Source of the DNA: Phytophthora colocasiae | Lineage: Eukaryota; Oomycota; Peronosporomycetes; Peronosporales; Peronosporaceae | Reading direction: 5' to 3' | Length of the DNA: 64,000 bases | NCBI GenBank assembly: GCA_018806915.1 | Contig: JAGKQI010000049.1 | Coordinates: forward strand, 496,001-560,000 | Shown here: piece by piece, positions 1 to 11,335 of the stretch | How positions within the stretch are numbered: position 1 is the stretch's first letter | Layout of the letters: each line of letters opens with the position of its first letter | Notes under the pieces: generated by a model | Told to the model about the DNA's origin: nothing | Database searches by the model: none | Seen by the model: only the letters and a program-made list of their open reading frames with translations | Program-made: the position numbers and the translations under genes

Positions 1-1
1 C

Positions 2-100
2 GCTGAAGAGGCTGAGGTGGCTGAGGCTGGTGAATCTCCTGAGAAGAAGAAATCCAAGAAGAAGAAGAAAAAATCCAAGGAGACAAGCGACTCGGAATAG
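2..100 (+). CDS. C-terminal end of a Lys/Glu-rich protein (partial)
   Basis: The window opens inside an ORF that reads 32 codons to a TAG at 98-100. The visible peptide is acidic and then strongly basic: an AEEAEVAEAGE stretch, then runs of lysine broken by serine, ending in TSDSE. Such KKE/KKS tails are typical of nucleolar proteins such as NOP56/NOP58 and of some translation factors. No folded domain is visible, so the family cannot be fixed. The beginning lies left of the window. Confidence 0.6.
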   Translation, partial: AEEAEVAEAGESPEKKKSKKKKKKSKETSDSE

Positions 101-380
101 ATAACCTCTAGCTTTTTCGCTGCTAGCTTGACTTTTTCCCATGACTATCTGTCCGGACAAAAAGGAGATAGCCCTTAGTTGGCTACGCAGCGAATAGTGT
201 GAGGACCGAGTGCCTTGGCGTATACAGTCATCCCTTCAAAGTAATATATATCCTGTATGTTTCAACTTGCGGAAATCTTCGGGAGCATCATGACCTTCAA
301 AGGTTTCGACATCCGCTACGAAGTGGAAACAACGACTCTGTCTTCGGTGCAATGGCTGCAATTTTCGGAAGAGGTTGGTA

Positions 381-581
381 CATGTGGTCAAGTAATACAC
401 TCAGCGACAAATTATTCCGGCCACCCCTACTTTTGGCCGCTACTCAGTCAATTTTTAGCGTATCGGGTTGCCGTTTGAGTATGATCTGTCTGATGTACGA
501 CAGAGCCCAGGACTTGCGTTAACAATCGCAGTTTTGCGGTTTGAAGCATACCTCACATACAATAAACTAAACAGCACATCC
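381..581 (+). repeat. Left terminal inverted repeat of the Tc1/mariner-like element
   Basis: From about 399 to 581 this arm is the reverse complement of the right arm, apart from a 34-bp unit that occurs once here and twice on the right. The outermost 20 bp (starting CATGTGG) match only partly. Confidence 0.8.
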
Positions 582-691
582 CCGGTGGGGAGCGCGTGGC
601 AGCTTGGTGCTGAGGACAGTTTGCAATTTGGCCGTGGTATGGCACTGTGGCCGAGAGATGAAGAGCGTGGGAGCATTTGCGGATTGAGAGA

Positions 692-1100
692 AGGCGGACA
701 ATTGCGAAAAAAGCTAAGCGTTCTCGTGACGCTATCGAGTGTACGCTCAGGCCTGATGGAACGCAACACTACTGGCATGACGTGCGTCGTCCCGCACGAA
801 CGACGGTCATACGACAGAATGGATGGGGTTCGGTAATGATTTAGAGACTTCTTCGACGAGCAGGGCTCGATTGGCCTGCACGAACCTCCGATCTACTAAG
901 CCCGATAGAAAACTTGTGGGCACTGATGGCTCGGAAAGTTTATCCCAATGGACGCCAGTATGGATCTGTGCCGGAACTAACAGCAGCGGTTTTAGATGCT
1001 TGGGACTATTGAAGTGTCGACACTTGAGAAGCTCATTGAGTCCATGACGCGACGCTGCATCGAGGTGATCGAGAAGAAAGGAGCGAAAACTCACTACTAA
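692..1100 (+). pseudogene. Tc1/mariner-like transposase remnant
   Basis: One frame reads TIAKKAKRSRDAIE, PDGTQHYWHDVRR, TVIRQNGWGSVMI and reaches a TAG at 842-844. The same frame continues as RLLRRAGLDWPAR and SPIENLWALMARKVYPNGRQ to a TGA at 1010-1012. From 1008 the +1 frame gives IEVSTLEKLIESMTRR and ends at a TAA at 1098-1100. The NGxGSVMxW and SPxxxPIENLW motifs identify a DDE_3-type transposase. The N-terminal DNA-binding region and most of the catalytic core are missing, and a nonsense codon plus a frameshift are present, so no active protein is expected. Confidence 0.7.
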
Positions 1101-1176
1101 TACACAAATACAGCTATCATTGTGATACATATATATGAATTTTTGTATGGTGACAGGTGGCCGGAAGTTGGGACGG

Positions 1177-1410
1177 ATGTGCTGTTTAGTTTATTGTATG
1201 TGAGGTATGCTTCAAACCGCAAAACTATTGTATGTGAGGTATGCTTTAAACCGCAAAACTGCGATTGTTAACGCAAGTCCTGGGCTCTGTCGTACATCAG
1301 ACAGATCATACTCAAACGGCAACCCGATACGCTAAAAATTGACTGAGTAGCGGCCAAAAGTAGGGGTGGCCGGAATAATTTGTCGCTGAGTGTAGTAACA
1401 CGAAACCATG
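1177..1410 (-). repeat. Right terminal inverted repeat of the Tc1/mariner-like element
   Basis: This is the reverse complement of 381-581, lengthened by a tandem copy of a 34-bp unit. The outer end (ACCATG then TA at 1411-1412) mirrors the left TA-CATG end. Confidence 0.8.
1193..1260. repeat. 34-bp tandem duplication inside the right inverted repeat
   Basis: Two adjacent 34-bp copies (1193-1226 and 1227-1260) begin ATTGTATGTGAGG and end CCGCAAAACT, with one C/T mismatch. The left arm has a single copy, so the duplication arose in the right arm after the two arms formed. Confidence 0.85.
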
Positions 1411-1795
1411 TACTACTAGTATTCATGATCCTAGGCTCATCGAATGTCTTTAGGGATCCAGTCGATAATGGGCCACAACAGCAGTTCTCGTTGGAACGAG
1501 TGGCGAATAAGCTGGAGATCCAGGAACACTTGGCAATGGCGATCCTGGTGTACCAATAGGTGGCTGGTTATCGATGTGAATCACTTACCGAAAGAAAAGA
1601 TTAAGAACATTTCACATTGGGCACACTGGACAGATGACATTGAACTCGCAGTTCGTTTAGAACAAATTCAATCCAAAACATCGAGTAGCAATCACTCGCT
1701 TGCCGCAAGCAAAGACGTACTTCTGACCAAGGACGACAGTGTAGAAATGAGAATGAAATACAGCCATTAGACTGTGAATACCAAGCACTTGTCAC

Positions 1796-3694
1796 TTAGC
1801 AGCCTTCACCACCCGCAACATTAAGGCAAGACGTCCGCTCGAAAGATGAAAGCGTTGTCGTTAGAAGAGCCCAGAACACCACGAAACTCGCACATACAGC
1901 AGTCACGATAGCAATTATCGAGCCTTTTCTTCCTGTAAAACGAGAAAGTTTCATCGCTCGTGCAGCCTCAGCACGATCAGGAAGCAGAGGAAGCAGCACG
2001 AGGTGCAACACGCGGATGAAAACCGCTACAAGGAAGCAATACATGACTTGAGCTCGTGCATGACTTGAATCTGCCTCGTACTCTGCGTCATAGACGTCGA
2101 AATGTTCTCCAATTGCTTGTGACAGTGAAATGGCGAATGGAACCGCGAGGTTCCCAATGGTAGTGAGCAAACTGAAGGATATGCACTCGAGCCCTGGTTC
2201 AGCCACGGCCACAGTAGCCAGAAGTGCCACGAAATACGCAAGAGCCTCGAAAATGGCAATCAGTTGCTCCACAAAAAGCGTAAGAAATGGAACACGCACC
2301 ACATCGTACACTGTAAAGAGTGCCACAACAAGAGTAAGCGCTGCTGTGATCACCACCGAGCCAGCCACAGTCTGTCGCCAGCCAAGTTTCTGGAAGATCC
2401 TCACTGTAGGGCCATGCCCGATCAATAACGCTGCCAGTGCAAAGACAGCAGCATTTAAGCTCGAGAAAATATTGGTCATCAAAACGCCAGGTGCTGCCCA
2501 ATATTCGTAAATTGCCTTGGCCGACGTAGCGTAATACGTGAAACAAAGTCGTGAAAAAAACATGTAGCCCATGAGCTGGATTATCGCCCGTTGATGGAAT
2601 AGCTTATGGGCTGTGATCTTCCACTCGCGTGGAGTAAGGATGTGAACGTTGTATCCAGCAGGGTTTTCATCTTCCAGTAGCAAGAACCACGTCGCTGCCA
2701 TCGTTCCTACTGATACTAAAATGGCAATCACCACCATTCCATTAACCGACGCTCCCCATGCGAAAGTTCCTCCATAAGAATCGCTATTGCACATGAAAGC
2801 CACGAACAGCATCATAAAAAACTGTGCGAGATATCGAGCTGCAAACAAAGTTGTGATGACGTAAGTTGGTCCTGAAGCTTTCGGTGGAGGCATCGGCATC
2901 GGATTGATCTCCCCTTCAAGCTCTCGCTGTTGATGGTGGAACTGCATCTGCTGCTGCTCACTGGCTTGATGGAGTTGTGCGAACTCTACCAGCATTCCGT
3001 CACTCGCAGTATCCGCTAAAACATATCCGAACGTCGCGATCACGAACATCGCCACGTACTTATTACCAGCTTCTGCAGCGTCTCTGTTGGTCACCACTCC
3101 ATCCGTTAAATAGGCGCTTTCCGAAGGTAAAAGTACCAGAATTGTCGAAAACAAACAGCAAATTCCCCATCCGATCAGCATATACGCTCGTCGTCTTGAT
3201 CCTTTAATCGGAATTCCATCAGATAGCATCGCGAAGAAAACCTTGAGCAACCAAGGAACAGCCAGCCACCGCTCTGCCGAGTAGGCCAAGTAGTCGTCCA
3301 TATTGAGATAAATATTCAAGTACGGGTACATCAACGCCTGGAAGAGTCCGTGCACTGCACCAACAGCGATGTAATTGATAACCAGACCGATATTCTCGCG
3401 TGCGAAGAGGTCCAAGGCAGCTACAGCTCTTCCCGACGGGAGCTGTTTGCCTACGACCATTAACGAGTCAGTGAAGTTCACAGAACTTGTATCGGATTCG
3501 GAACTGGGGCGATACGGCAGTACTGCGGTCTCGTACTTGCTCCCATCGTCACTATGAGAAGCTGAAGCTGTTTCGAGCATAGAAAAGTTCTGTCGCTGTT
3601 CTTGCGGGGAGATGACGTAGCTATTGAGGCTATTTTGGAGCTGGTCCTCTGGAGAAATCACGTACCCGACGTCATTGTCGACAGTTCCGCCCAT
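1796..3694 (-). CDS. BT1 / folate-biopterin transporter family membrane protein
   Basis: This intronless 632-residue ORF encodes a multi-pass major-facilitator protein. A long hydrophilic N-terminus (about 90 residues) precedes the first membrane helix. The segment AVPWLLKVFFAMLSDG followed by SRRRAYMLIGW matches the conserved second-helix and loop region of the folate-biopterin transporter (BT1) family, which is expanded in oomycetes and kinetoplastids. A central Gln/His/Pro-rich cytoplasmic loop and a second block of six helices follow, ending in a hydrophobic segment near the C-terminus. The likely role is proton-coupled uptake of pterins, folates or related solutes, but the substrate cannot be read from sequence. 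The start is the first ATG, and 261 bp separate it from the divergent 2OG-oxygenase gene. Confidence 0.8.
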   Translation of the reverse strand: MGGTVDNDVGYVISPEDQLQNSLNSYVISPQEQRQNFSMLETASASHSDDGSKYETAVLPYRPSSESDTSSVNFTDSLMVVGKQLPSGRAVAALDLFARENIGLVINYIAVGAVHGLFQALMYPYLNIYLNMDDYLAYSAERWLAVPWLLKVFFAMLSDGIPIKGSRRRAYMLIGWGICCLFSTILVLLPSESAYLTDGVVTNRDAAEAGNKYVAMFVIATFGYVLADTASDGMLVEFAQLHQASEQQQMQFHHQQRELEGEINPMPMPPPKASGPTYVITTLFAARYLAQFFMMLFVAFMCNSDSYGGTFAWGASVNGMVVIAILVSVGTMAATWFLLLEDENPAGYNVHILTPREWKITAHKLFHQRAIIQLMGYMFFSRLCFTYYATSAKAIYEYWAAPGVLMTNIFSSLNAAVFALAALLIGHGPTVRIFQKLGWRQTVAGSVVITAALTLVVALFTVYDVVRVPFLTLFVEQLIAIFEALAYFVALLATVAVAEPGLECISFSLLTTIGNLAVPFAISLSQAIGEHFDVYDAEYEADSSHARAQVMYCFLVAVFIRVLHLVLLPLLPDRAEAARAMKLSRFTGRKGSIIAIVTAVCASFVVFWALLTTTLSSFERTSCLNVAGGEGC

Positions 3695-3955
3695 AGCAAT
3701 TGATACGCGGTACTATTTTCGCGTTTCTGACTCGATTTCGGTGGTGAAGGTCTCCTTCACCTGCTATTTTATATATGCAATATTTGTACTTATTATGAAA
3801 GGTTTATTCGTTTAGTAAATCATTTCAAACAAATCTAGCATTCTTCCTGCGTTGCAAATAGACGGCCGGAATACAAAAAAATACAATCATAGAGAGGTTT
3901 AACCTGGTACACTCTCTAAAATCTGATAGTCTCGTTCTAATAGCCTTGCACGACC

Positions 3956-4705
3956 ATGGGCGAGAAGAAAGCTGTAGCTGCGACGTCCACCCGCAAGACC
4001 AAGGCCAAGACGAAAGGCAACAGCACCGTCACCCGTCGAGAGATTGCAGCGTGGGAGACTGATGAAGTTCCTCCCTCCTTACGCTTCGAGCCGCTTCGCA
4101 AATCGCTGCGTGTTCGGGACCTGCATGACGAGTTGATTTACGCCGTTCCGTCCTTCCTGTCTCGCGTTGAGTGCCAACGAGTGCGCTCTTTTGCTGATCA
4201 AGAAGGTTTCGAGAGGGTTACACAACGGGCTAGTCGAGACTACGCGTTCAGGGATAATGATCGTCTTTTACTGAGACTTCCGGCATTCGCAGAGCTGCTC
4301 TGGAAACGACTAGAGCCACATGTCCCTGCCGAGTACGAAGGAATGCACGCTGCCGGACTCAACCCGGCTATCAGGTTCTACCGGTACAATGCAGGCCAGA
4401 GGTTTGGCTGTCACGTGGACCAGAGCGACGTAGATCGAGTCACAGGATACCACAGCCGCTTCACGGTGCTGGTGTACCTTAACGACTCGGTGGATTCGGA
4501 CTTGGAAGGAGGAAACACCATCTTCTATGCCAATGAAGCTGGTGCAAAGAAACAAGAGGTGGTTCTCAGTGTGGCTCCCGAGACAGGTGCAGCTCTCGTA
4601 CATGGTCATGGCGATCGATGTCTGCTGCATGAAGGAGCTTTGGTCACTCGAGGAGCGAAGTACCTGTTGCGCACAGATGTCATGTATTCGCGGACGAAGA
4701 AATAA
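3956..4705 (+). CDS. 2-oxoglutarate/Fe(II)-dependent oxygenase, prolyl 4-hydroxylase type
   Basis: The 249-residue protein begins with a Lys/Thr-rich tail of about 30 residues and continues as a prolyl-4-hydroxylase-like double-stranded beta-helix domain. The iron-binding triad is visible: His153 and Asp155 in GCHVDQSD and His225 in LLHEG. Lys235 is placed 10 residues after the distal His, where the family binds the 2-oxoglutarate carboxylate. GGNTIFY and the final LLRTDVMY strand also fit. Family members hydroxylate protein prolines or other substrates; the target is unknown here. There is no signal peptide, which suggests a cytosolic or nuclear enzyme rather than an ER collagen-type hydroxylase. 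The convergent nucleoporin gene ends 72 bp downstream. Confidence 0.8.
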   Translation: MGEKKAVAATSTRKTKAKTKGNSTVTRREIAAWETDEVPPSLRFEPLRKSLRVRDLHDELIYAVPSFLSRVECQRVRSFADQEGFERVTQRASRDYAFRDNDRLLLRLPAFAELLWKRLEPHVPAEYEGMHAAGLNPAIRFYRYNAGQRFGCHVDQSDVDRVTGYHSRFTVLVYLNDSVDSDLEGGNTIFYANEAGAKKQEVVLSVAPETGAALVHGHGDRCLLHEGALVTRGAKYLLRTDVMYSRTKK

Positions 4706-4776
4706 GTTAACATGGCACAGACTTAGTGTATAGCGTCAAAAGGTTTGTTGTTTGACTCTGTCCCGTGATTTAGTTC

Positions 4777-7700
4777 CTAACTGCTCGATGCCAACTCGCG
4801 TAGTCTTCTAGCGATGGCGTGGATGAAAGGGTTGGTCTGTTGGAACAAAAAGATTAAGATTAGCAAAAGAATAACCAAACCAAGCCGATGGCAAGAGTGC
4901 GTACCTCGATGTCGCTGACAATGGCAAGCACTTTGCCGAGTGTGTGCTGGACAACGCTCTTGCTGGGAGCCACTTCAGGGTGGCTCAAGTAGTGCGCGAA
5001 GTGAAGCAGCAACACCACGAGCATGTTCTCTACAACGAAGGTCAGGCTGTCGGCGTGGTATTCTAGTACGCTCTCCAACGGCGAAGTGTCGCACTGGTGC
5101 TCGCGTCGGCGGAGAGATCGCTGCTGCGAAGACATTGACGTAACAGAAATTGAACGTGCTGCCGCCGCCTCATTCTTGAGCGCCACGAGAGCTGCCGCCA
5201 ACTGTTTGCTGGTCTCCAGAGCAAGCACGACCGTGTCGAACCGTGCAGTAAACTCGTTGATCGATGGTGCAAGAGTCCACAGTGGATCAGTAGCCGCTGC
5301 AAATGCGCGAGGGTCGACCGAGGACATGGAAGGGAATTGATTTCTGTTCTGGAGCTGCGCCTTGTTCGTGACGGATAGTAACGGAGCCGCGCTGCCGGCA
5401 TCACTTACTGCAAGCATCATACGACTGGAGCAGAAGGCAACAGCATTGCACAGAATCATTCGAGACGCGTACAATTTCTCCTCGTCCACCAAGGACAGAT
5501 GAAGAAGGCTAACACTTCCGCTGGACTTCACAGCCGTAGCATCGCAAGGCTCCAAAATCTTATCTTCGCAGTCCACACACGAAAACCGCTGGATGGCGGC
5601 ATTACGCTGTTCCTCAACAGATACTGCAGATTTATTGTTCCACCATGATACACCGTCACTCATTCCATCCACTTCATCACTAGGAGGCACAAGGTCAGCG
5701 CTGTAGTACAAAAACACTTGGAGAATCAACTGGGAAATCTTCTCCCATTTTGGTGCTGCCAGCGTTTGCTGGCACAAATCAGTAAACTGCGTCACGTAAC
5801 GGAAGACGAACGTCACATACGACAACTCGCGGAGAACGTTTACAGAAATCGGCTGCGTATGCTGACCACCTGAGCACAGCTTCAGCGCCGACGTGAAGAG
5901 TTTCCTGTTCTTGTTCACGAAGTATAGCACCTGGCTCGTGAGCGCACGATTTTTCGGCAAGGAGGCGCAACACGAGCTCAGCAAACGTGCCACCGGGAGC
6001 CATTTGCGATAGTATACAGTCTCGACGCGCTGGAAAGCAGTTAACGATGCCACAGTAGATGGTGCAGTGCTTTGCTGGTTCTGAGCGAAATACTGTGGTC
6101 GGTGTGTTGGCAGGTTACGAGCATCAGAGAGGACACGCACCAAGCCACCTTCCAGCAAAGCAACCGCTCCTTCCTGCGTCTCACCTACCCGCGCAAAAAG
6201 CGACAAGAAGCACTCATACATCGTGCCGATTGTCGTAGCATCCATTTTCTCAGGAATCACACTGCTTTTCACCATCGAGGGATTGCCATTCGTGCGTTCA
6301 AACGCCGCTGCATCCATTTCGCTCAATTTCTTGAAAATCTCGATAAAGTGTAGCAGGTAACCACGTTCACGGAAGATTGCAACAAGGGACGAGTGGTCTT
6401 CAAAAGCGATCAAAGACTCGAGCGCTGACACGGCAAGCGCCATGCTTAAAGTGTCGTCACCATCACTGGCATCGCGGCAGATCAAGTCAACAACCTGGCT
6501 CGTCAAAAGATGGCGTACGCGCTGTTCTTGGCTGAGTGCAGAGCCCGATAACGCAAATTGCACTGAGGTCGAGTCATTCGAAGCTCGACTTGGCAAAACG
6601 TGCACCACATGAACGATGCAGGAGTACAACAGTGTCCGGGAATTGCGTGCAGCCGAAGGGTTGCCAGTTGCAGCAGCGCTGCTGCTGATGGAACGGAATA
6701 ATAATTCTAGGAATCCAATATTTTGGCGGTGGCGGCTCTCCGGTAATTGATTTCCGTCATCAATGTAGCTGAGTTGCGAAAAGAGCATCAGAGCAATCCT
6801 TGAAACAATCTCGAACAACTGAGCAGATGCACTAGCCTTTTCGGTCAGTTTGTTTAGCACAGCCGCCACAATTCCGCTCATTAACTCCAGTCGCACTTCG
6901 TTGGATGCAACAGCATCCAACCCCTGCCACATAGCCGGCGTCTCGAGCCCCTCTTGCATACGTGGCAGCACTAGGTAATCAAGCACAACAACCTCCATCA
7001 GCTCACGTAGCGAGTTTAGAGCGTGACTTTCAGCAGCAATTCGCTCTGAATAAATATTCCACTGCACGGCCCACTGAATGAATCTCTCCGCAGCCGCCTC
7101 AACACTGTTCTGGCTGCTGGTACTACTGGTGCCATCTCCGTTCACTCGGAACCTCTTCGTAGACGATGAATAATAATCGCCCATTCCTTCTTCTGTTGCC
7201 GTCAGATCAAGTGTCTGAAGTTTCTGACAGAAGCGTTCAACATCAAGCTTAAGCCACTTGTAGTAGCAGCCCTGTTCCACTGCCGTAGTCACCTGTTCAG
7301 CCAATGCCACAACTTGTTGGTTTGTTGGGACCGGGGGTGGCGAAATGTGGAACGAGCATTCATCAAGCAGCTGAAGTAACAGCATTTGCTCCTGTCTTGC
7401 AACAGCGCGATGTTCATCCACTGAGACGGACAACAACAGGCCCATGAGCTTGTTGATTTTTTTCATGTGCGGAGGCTCCTTGTGTAACCCCACATGCAAG
7501 TACACCGCCAAGGTCTTGAAGAACCACCCGCGCATGTTCAGCTCAGCAATAGAGTCAGCAGCCTTATTCCTTCTTGATACATGGTATACGCGGCTGAACA
7601 ACTGAATCTGAGACGCGAAGTAGTCATTCGGAACACTATCAAGTGCTGCAATAGTATTCGGAGACGAGAACTCCTGCGTGATCAGGCTGTACAGAACGTG

Positions 7701-10700
7701 ATAACAACGTTCTGCCAACTCTGGTGTCTCAAGGCCAAAGTCCGCGTTAGACACCAACGTAATTACAGCAGCAAGACCGGTTTTCATGTACGAAGTTGAA
7801 GCAGCTGCACCCTTCGAGTCTCCGTGCTGGTTTACGTTACCCAGGAGCAAATGTGCCAGGTTAGGTGCTGGTTTGTTCAAGTTTTCAAGCAGCATATCGA
7901 GGATAGCGGCACGAATCGAAGGCGGAGACGTTTCTTCAGCAAACAACTCGAAAGGAGAAGAAAGTGTGCGGGCATCTTGACGCTTTCGTCGTCTTGTAGA
8001 ATGGAGGCTGCCGGAATCTGATTCAGTCTCATCTTGCTCACCATTGCTTCCTGACTCATGGACGCCTTGATCGCTTTCGTCGTCGTCATACACATTTAAC
8101 AAACGGTTCATGTAGCCGATCATGATATCAGCACTAGCTCCACTATCAATAAGCAAGTCCACGAGGTCAGCTCCACTCATGCGAGCGCTGATCATACGCA
8201 GAACTACCGCCGACAAGTGCGGGATGTGTGCTGACTTAGAGTACTTGATGTACTTCAGGATGCTCACAAAATCAGATCGGTGACGGCACAGGATCGTATG
8301 CATCGTCTCCACTTGTAGACGATGCGAGAGCTGGCGATTAAGGTCGACGTTCACAAACTGGACATCTTTTTCCAGCACCAAGACCACAATTTCAAGTGCA
8401 TGCTGCACACACCGCTCGCGCAAAGCAGCAACTGCCGTGGTCTTCGTAAGATACGTATCACTTGACTTTTTAGACACGTCAATGACAAAGTTCAGTGAAC
8501 CGTGTTTGGCCTCGGTCTCACGCTTAACAATGTCAAGGCAATAGAAGAATGCATGCTCAAGATGCATATCTGTCGACGTGCTTTCCAGATTCTCAACTCC
8601 ACCATCCCCAGACAGGATAGACAATACCTTGTTTAGCAACGGATTGCTTGACAGGAACCGAGCCAAGAGTTGGTAAGACAGACTACCCTCAGAGGTTGAA
8701 GTGTCCGCATTACGCAGGATTTTCTTGAAAATCGCGAGAGTACCATTCACCAGTGCCCACTTTTCTTCCTCTCGTTCGTACTTCCGTAAATCAAACTTCA
8801 GGAATACGTGTTCAAGCAAAAAATCGAAGTAAAACTGGATCGCAGCGACACGACCATCCCCTTCAAACGACTTCCAGGCGTGAGGGTTTTCAAACAATTC
8901 GTAGAGTAGAGTTACAAAGCCTCTTGTCGCCGGGTATGTCCTACTCAAAGACTCATAGTGTTCCAGCTCATAGCTGATATCTTGGTTGCCGTAAAGTGAT
9001 GTATCGCCTGTAGTACGCAAAATCTGTAACGCGTCTACCTGGCGCCACACAAATGGAGCAACATCTGGGACCCGTGCAAATACAGCAAGAGTCTTCATTA
9101 TTGCACCCTTCAATGAACTGGGGATGCGGCACTGAAGAAATGCCACAAACGTCGGAATTGGAGACCAATCGTGGTTGTGAAAGAAAATGAGCGCCAGCTG
9201 AGGGTCCGAGACCACTTCCTGAATAAGAGTCTGGATGGCTTCTAATGCCTCCAATTCCTTGGGTCGAATAAATCGGGGTCCAGGGTTAGCTGCGCTGCTG
9301 ACATTGTTGAAGGAGCTGCCATCGATTCCAACTCCCTGGGTAACGCCAGGCATGAGTGCCGAATATCCAGCCGGTTTTTCAGCATCAGTTAGGAGTCGCT
9401 GATACTTCGCCATAACGGAAAAGAACTGGTCCCAGCTAAGCTGTTGCGGGTTCTGCTTAACGTGGTGGAAGGCCTGTTGGGCGCATTCTGGTCCACTTGC
9501 AGCAGCTGCAACCAGTTTCATATAAGCAGCAATGCAACCAGGATTTTTAGTGGCAGCATCACGGCAAGCAATCAAGAAATCGTGGCAACTTCCACCATCG
9601 ACATTGTCAGAGTGTGATTCAGGTTGGCGGAGGTCGTCGCCAGCGTTGCTTCCAGTACTGCTGCTGTTGCTGGCGTGGAAGTCGAACTCTTCGTTTGTAC
9701 CGCGCCAGAAGGAACAGCAAAAAGTAGCATTGCGAGCGCACAGCGCCGTCGCAAAATCAATAATATTCTCCAGGCAATCGCCAGTCCAAGCCACTACTTC
9801 GCCATCGCTCTCCGATTGCATAGCAGCGAGAGCCGCCTTGTCAGCAACCGTAGGTACATCGATCATCATCTTGGACGAATATGTACGGAATAGCAGCTCA
9901 AAATTCCGTTCGTAAATGCTGTATAGTCGCAGATCCCGCTTGCGGTCGGGCAAATACTTCAGTTGCACCTCGACCAACGTATGGAACACGTGCTCTTCAA
10001 CTGCTTTTTTCACCACGCTAGTTGCATCTTCTGCCTCTGCAAAAGTCACGTGACTGTTGTTACTCCCATCGTCATTAGCTGCGAGAAATCCTGCCCACGC
10101 AAGCATCGCTACGCTCTGAAGACTCTTTTGATCCCACTCCTCCTCGAAAAATATGCGGTGCAGTTCCTTCACCACTGTGGCATGCTCCCGCCTGCACAAT
10201 GCCACGCCAATCTCCATGTCACCTGTTTCACGATCCATTTTCCTCGTTTTCTGAAGCAACACAACAAACAACGCCACCTGCACGGCTGTAATAGTCTGCA
10301 GCATGCAGGACACCTGTCGCACAGCTCCTTCAGGCGACGTTCCTGCCAGCGATCCGCCTTCAAACAGCTGCGCGAACGACGAAAGGTTCACAATATGCGG
10401 TGATACTTTTGCCACCACCGTTTTCAAACGTCCACAAAGGGTCCTCAACAATTCTGCAAGCTTCTGTACTTCTTCTGCCAGTATCAGCGTACTAGACACA
10501 ATAAACACGAGGCAGTCCGCCAGAAGAGTGTGCCAATAACTGACGCTCTGCTCCATCCTGGGCACCTGAGCAAGTTGCGCTAACGGAGCGTCAAAAGCCT
10601 TGACCAAATTACTCAGCAAATTTTCCGTCAGCAGCCTGTTCGTGAAAGATACAATAAACTGAGTACGTTGCTTGTCCAGCCTTGTCTCCAGCCTCAGTCT

Positions 10701-11168
10701 CAGCAGTTCCTTCAGTAAATGAAGCTTATACTCCGTCTCTGAGGTCAGAAAATAACGCGCTGCACTCTGCACATTATCTGCAATCGTGTTTGGCGGCAAT
10801 TGGTCGGCTCTCTCCACCCATTCGCGCTGTTGTTGGTCGCTCGCCAGCAGCCAAAACTGGAAGCACGTCTTCTCGCTGACGCTAAACTCGTCACTGAGCT
10901 TGCAGATCTCCTGCTGGATCAGAGGAGACACGTCCACGTGCTTACCGGCCACGTTAACTGTGTTGGCTTGAAGCGCTGATCGTTCGGATGCGCTCGGGGG
11001 GGCGAAGGTTAAAGGCTGCAGCAGCTCAGAAGAAGCGGACACCAGATCCGCCATGAACTGGGGCGCGTCGTCGTCCGTCATGCTCTGCCCCGCGAAGGCC
11101 AGCAGGTCCTGGTGCAGCTGCCGGAAGCGCAGCGCCGGCGCTTCCACGAGCGACAGGCTCTCGCTCAT
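4777..11168 (-). CDS. NUP205: Nuclear pore complex protein Nup205/Nup192-like
   Basis: This very large, almost intronless gene encodes about 2,107 residues. Exon 1 is 11168-4905. A 68-bp intron follows (4904-4837, GTACGC donor, CAACAG acceptor), and a 20-codon last exon (4836-4777) gives TNPFIHAIARRLRELASSS and a stop. Without that splice the ORF would end in an unlikely hydrophobic tail. The protein is all alpha-helical, without membrane segments, and of the size of inner-ring scaffold nucleoporins. The N-terminal helices, including SDEFSVSEKTCFQFW, resemble the Nup205/Nup192 family, which forms the inner ring with Nup93/Nic96. An acidic low-complexity insert (SDSGSLHSTRRRKR) lies near residue 1030. 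Identification is from overall size and N-terminal similarity, so Nup188 is a less likely alternative. Confidence 0.72.
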
Positions 11169-11298
11169 GGTCGTTCAGGTTTGTTTGGCTTGTGGGGGGG
11201 ATTGCCATTGGCGCGGACGAGTTCGTACTTAGGATGGACTGACCATCACTCTGATGAGTCTGGAGCGTTCCACATGGTGTTCCATACTTAAATGTGGA

Positions 11299-11314
11299 AC
11301 TCATTCCGCACTCG
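11299..11314 (+). promoter_or_regulatory. Oomycete initiator-like motif
   Basis: ACTCATTCCGCACTCG matches the first 11 positions of the oomycete initiator consensus (GCTCATTYYNCAWTTT). It lies 22 bp before the ATG at 11336. If transcription starts here, the in-frame ATG at 11294 would be upstream of the mRNA, which supports 11336 as the start codon. Confidence 0.45.
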
Positions 11315-11335
11315 GACAATCCTCAAGGAGAAAAG

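Larger units (their letters stand above)
381..1410. mobile_element. Internally deleted Tc1/mariner-like DNA transposon
   Basis: The 1,030-bp unit is flanked by TA dinucleotides (379-380 and 1411-1412), the expected Tc1/mariner target duplication. It has long inverted repeats, nearly identical over about 180 bp and more diverged in the outermost 20 bp. Between them is a decayed transposase reading with GWGSVMI and, soon after, DWPAR...SPIENLW, both hallmarks of the Tc1/mariner DDE_3 transposase. In intact family members these motifs are separated by a large part of the catalytic domain, so an internal deletion is likely. The copy should be non-autonomous. Confidence 0.75.
257..1770 (+). pseudogene. 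Decayed protein-coding gene split by a Tc1/mariner-type element
   Basis: Coding-like sequence lies on both sides of the element at 381-1410. On the left, 257-380 reads MTFKGFDIRYEVE then SSVQWLQFSEEV. If the element and one TA copy are removed, the frame continues as GTTSIHDPRLIE. It then meets a stop at 1447-1455, while an overlapping frame gives DPVDNGPQQQFSLERVANK and EIQEHLAMAILVYQ up to a TAG near 1557. A third frame stays open to 1770 (DDIELAVRLEQIQSK). The family is not recognised. The frame breaks and the inserted element suggest a dead gene, though an unseen intron could explain one of the breaks. Confidence 0.35.

Noticed and set aside
4860..4904. The unspliced hydrophobic C-terminus of the nucleoporin ORF
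   Set aside because: The frame runs through a good GT donor. Splicing to the short last exon gives a normal soluble end.
11294..11335. An earlier ATG for the Gly-rich membrane protein gene
   Set aside because: It lies upstream of the initiator-like motif and would bury the signal peptide 14 residues inside the protein.
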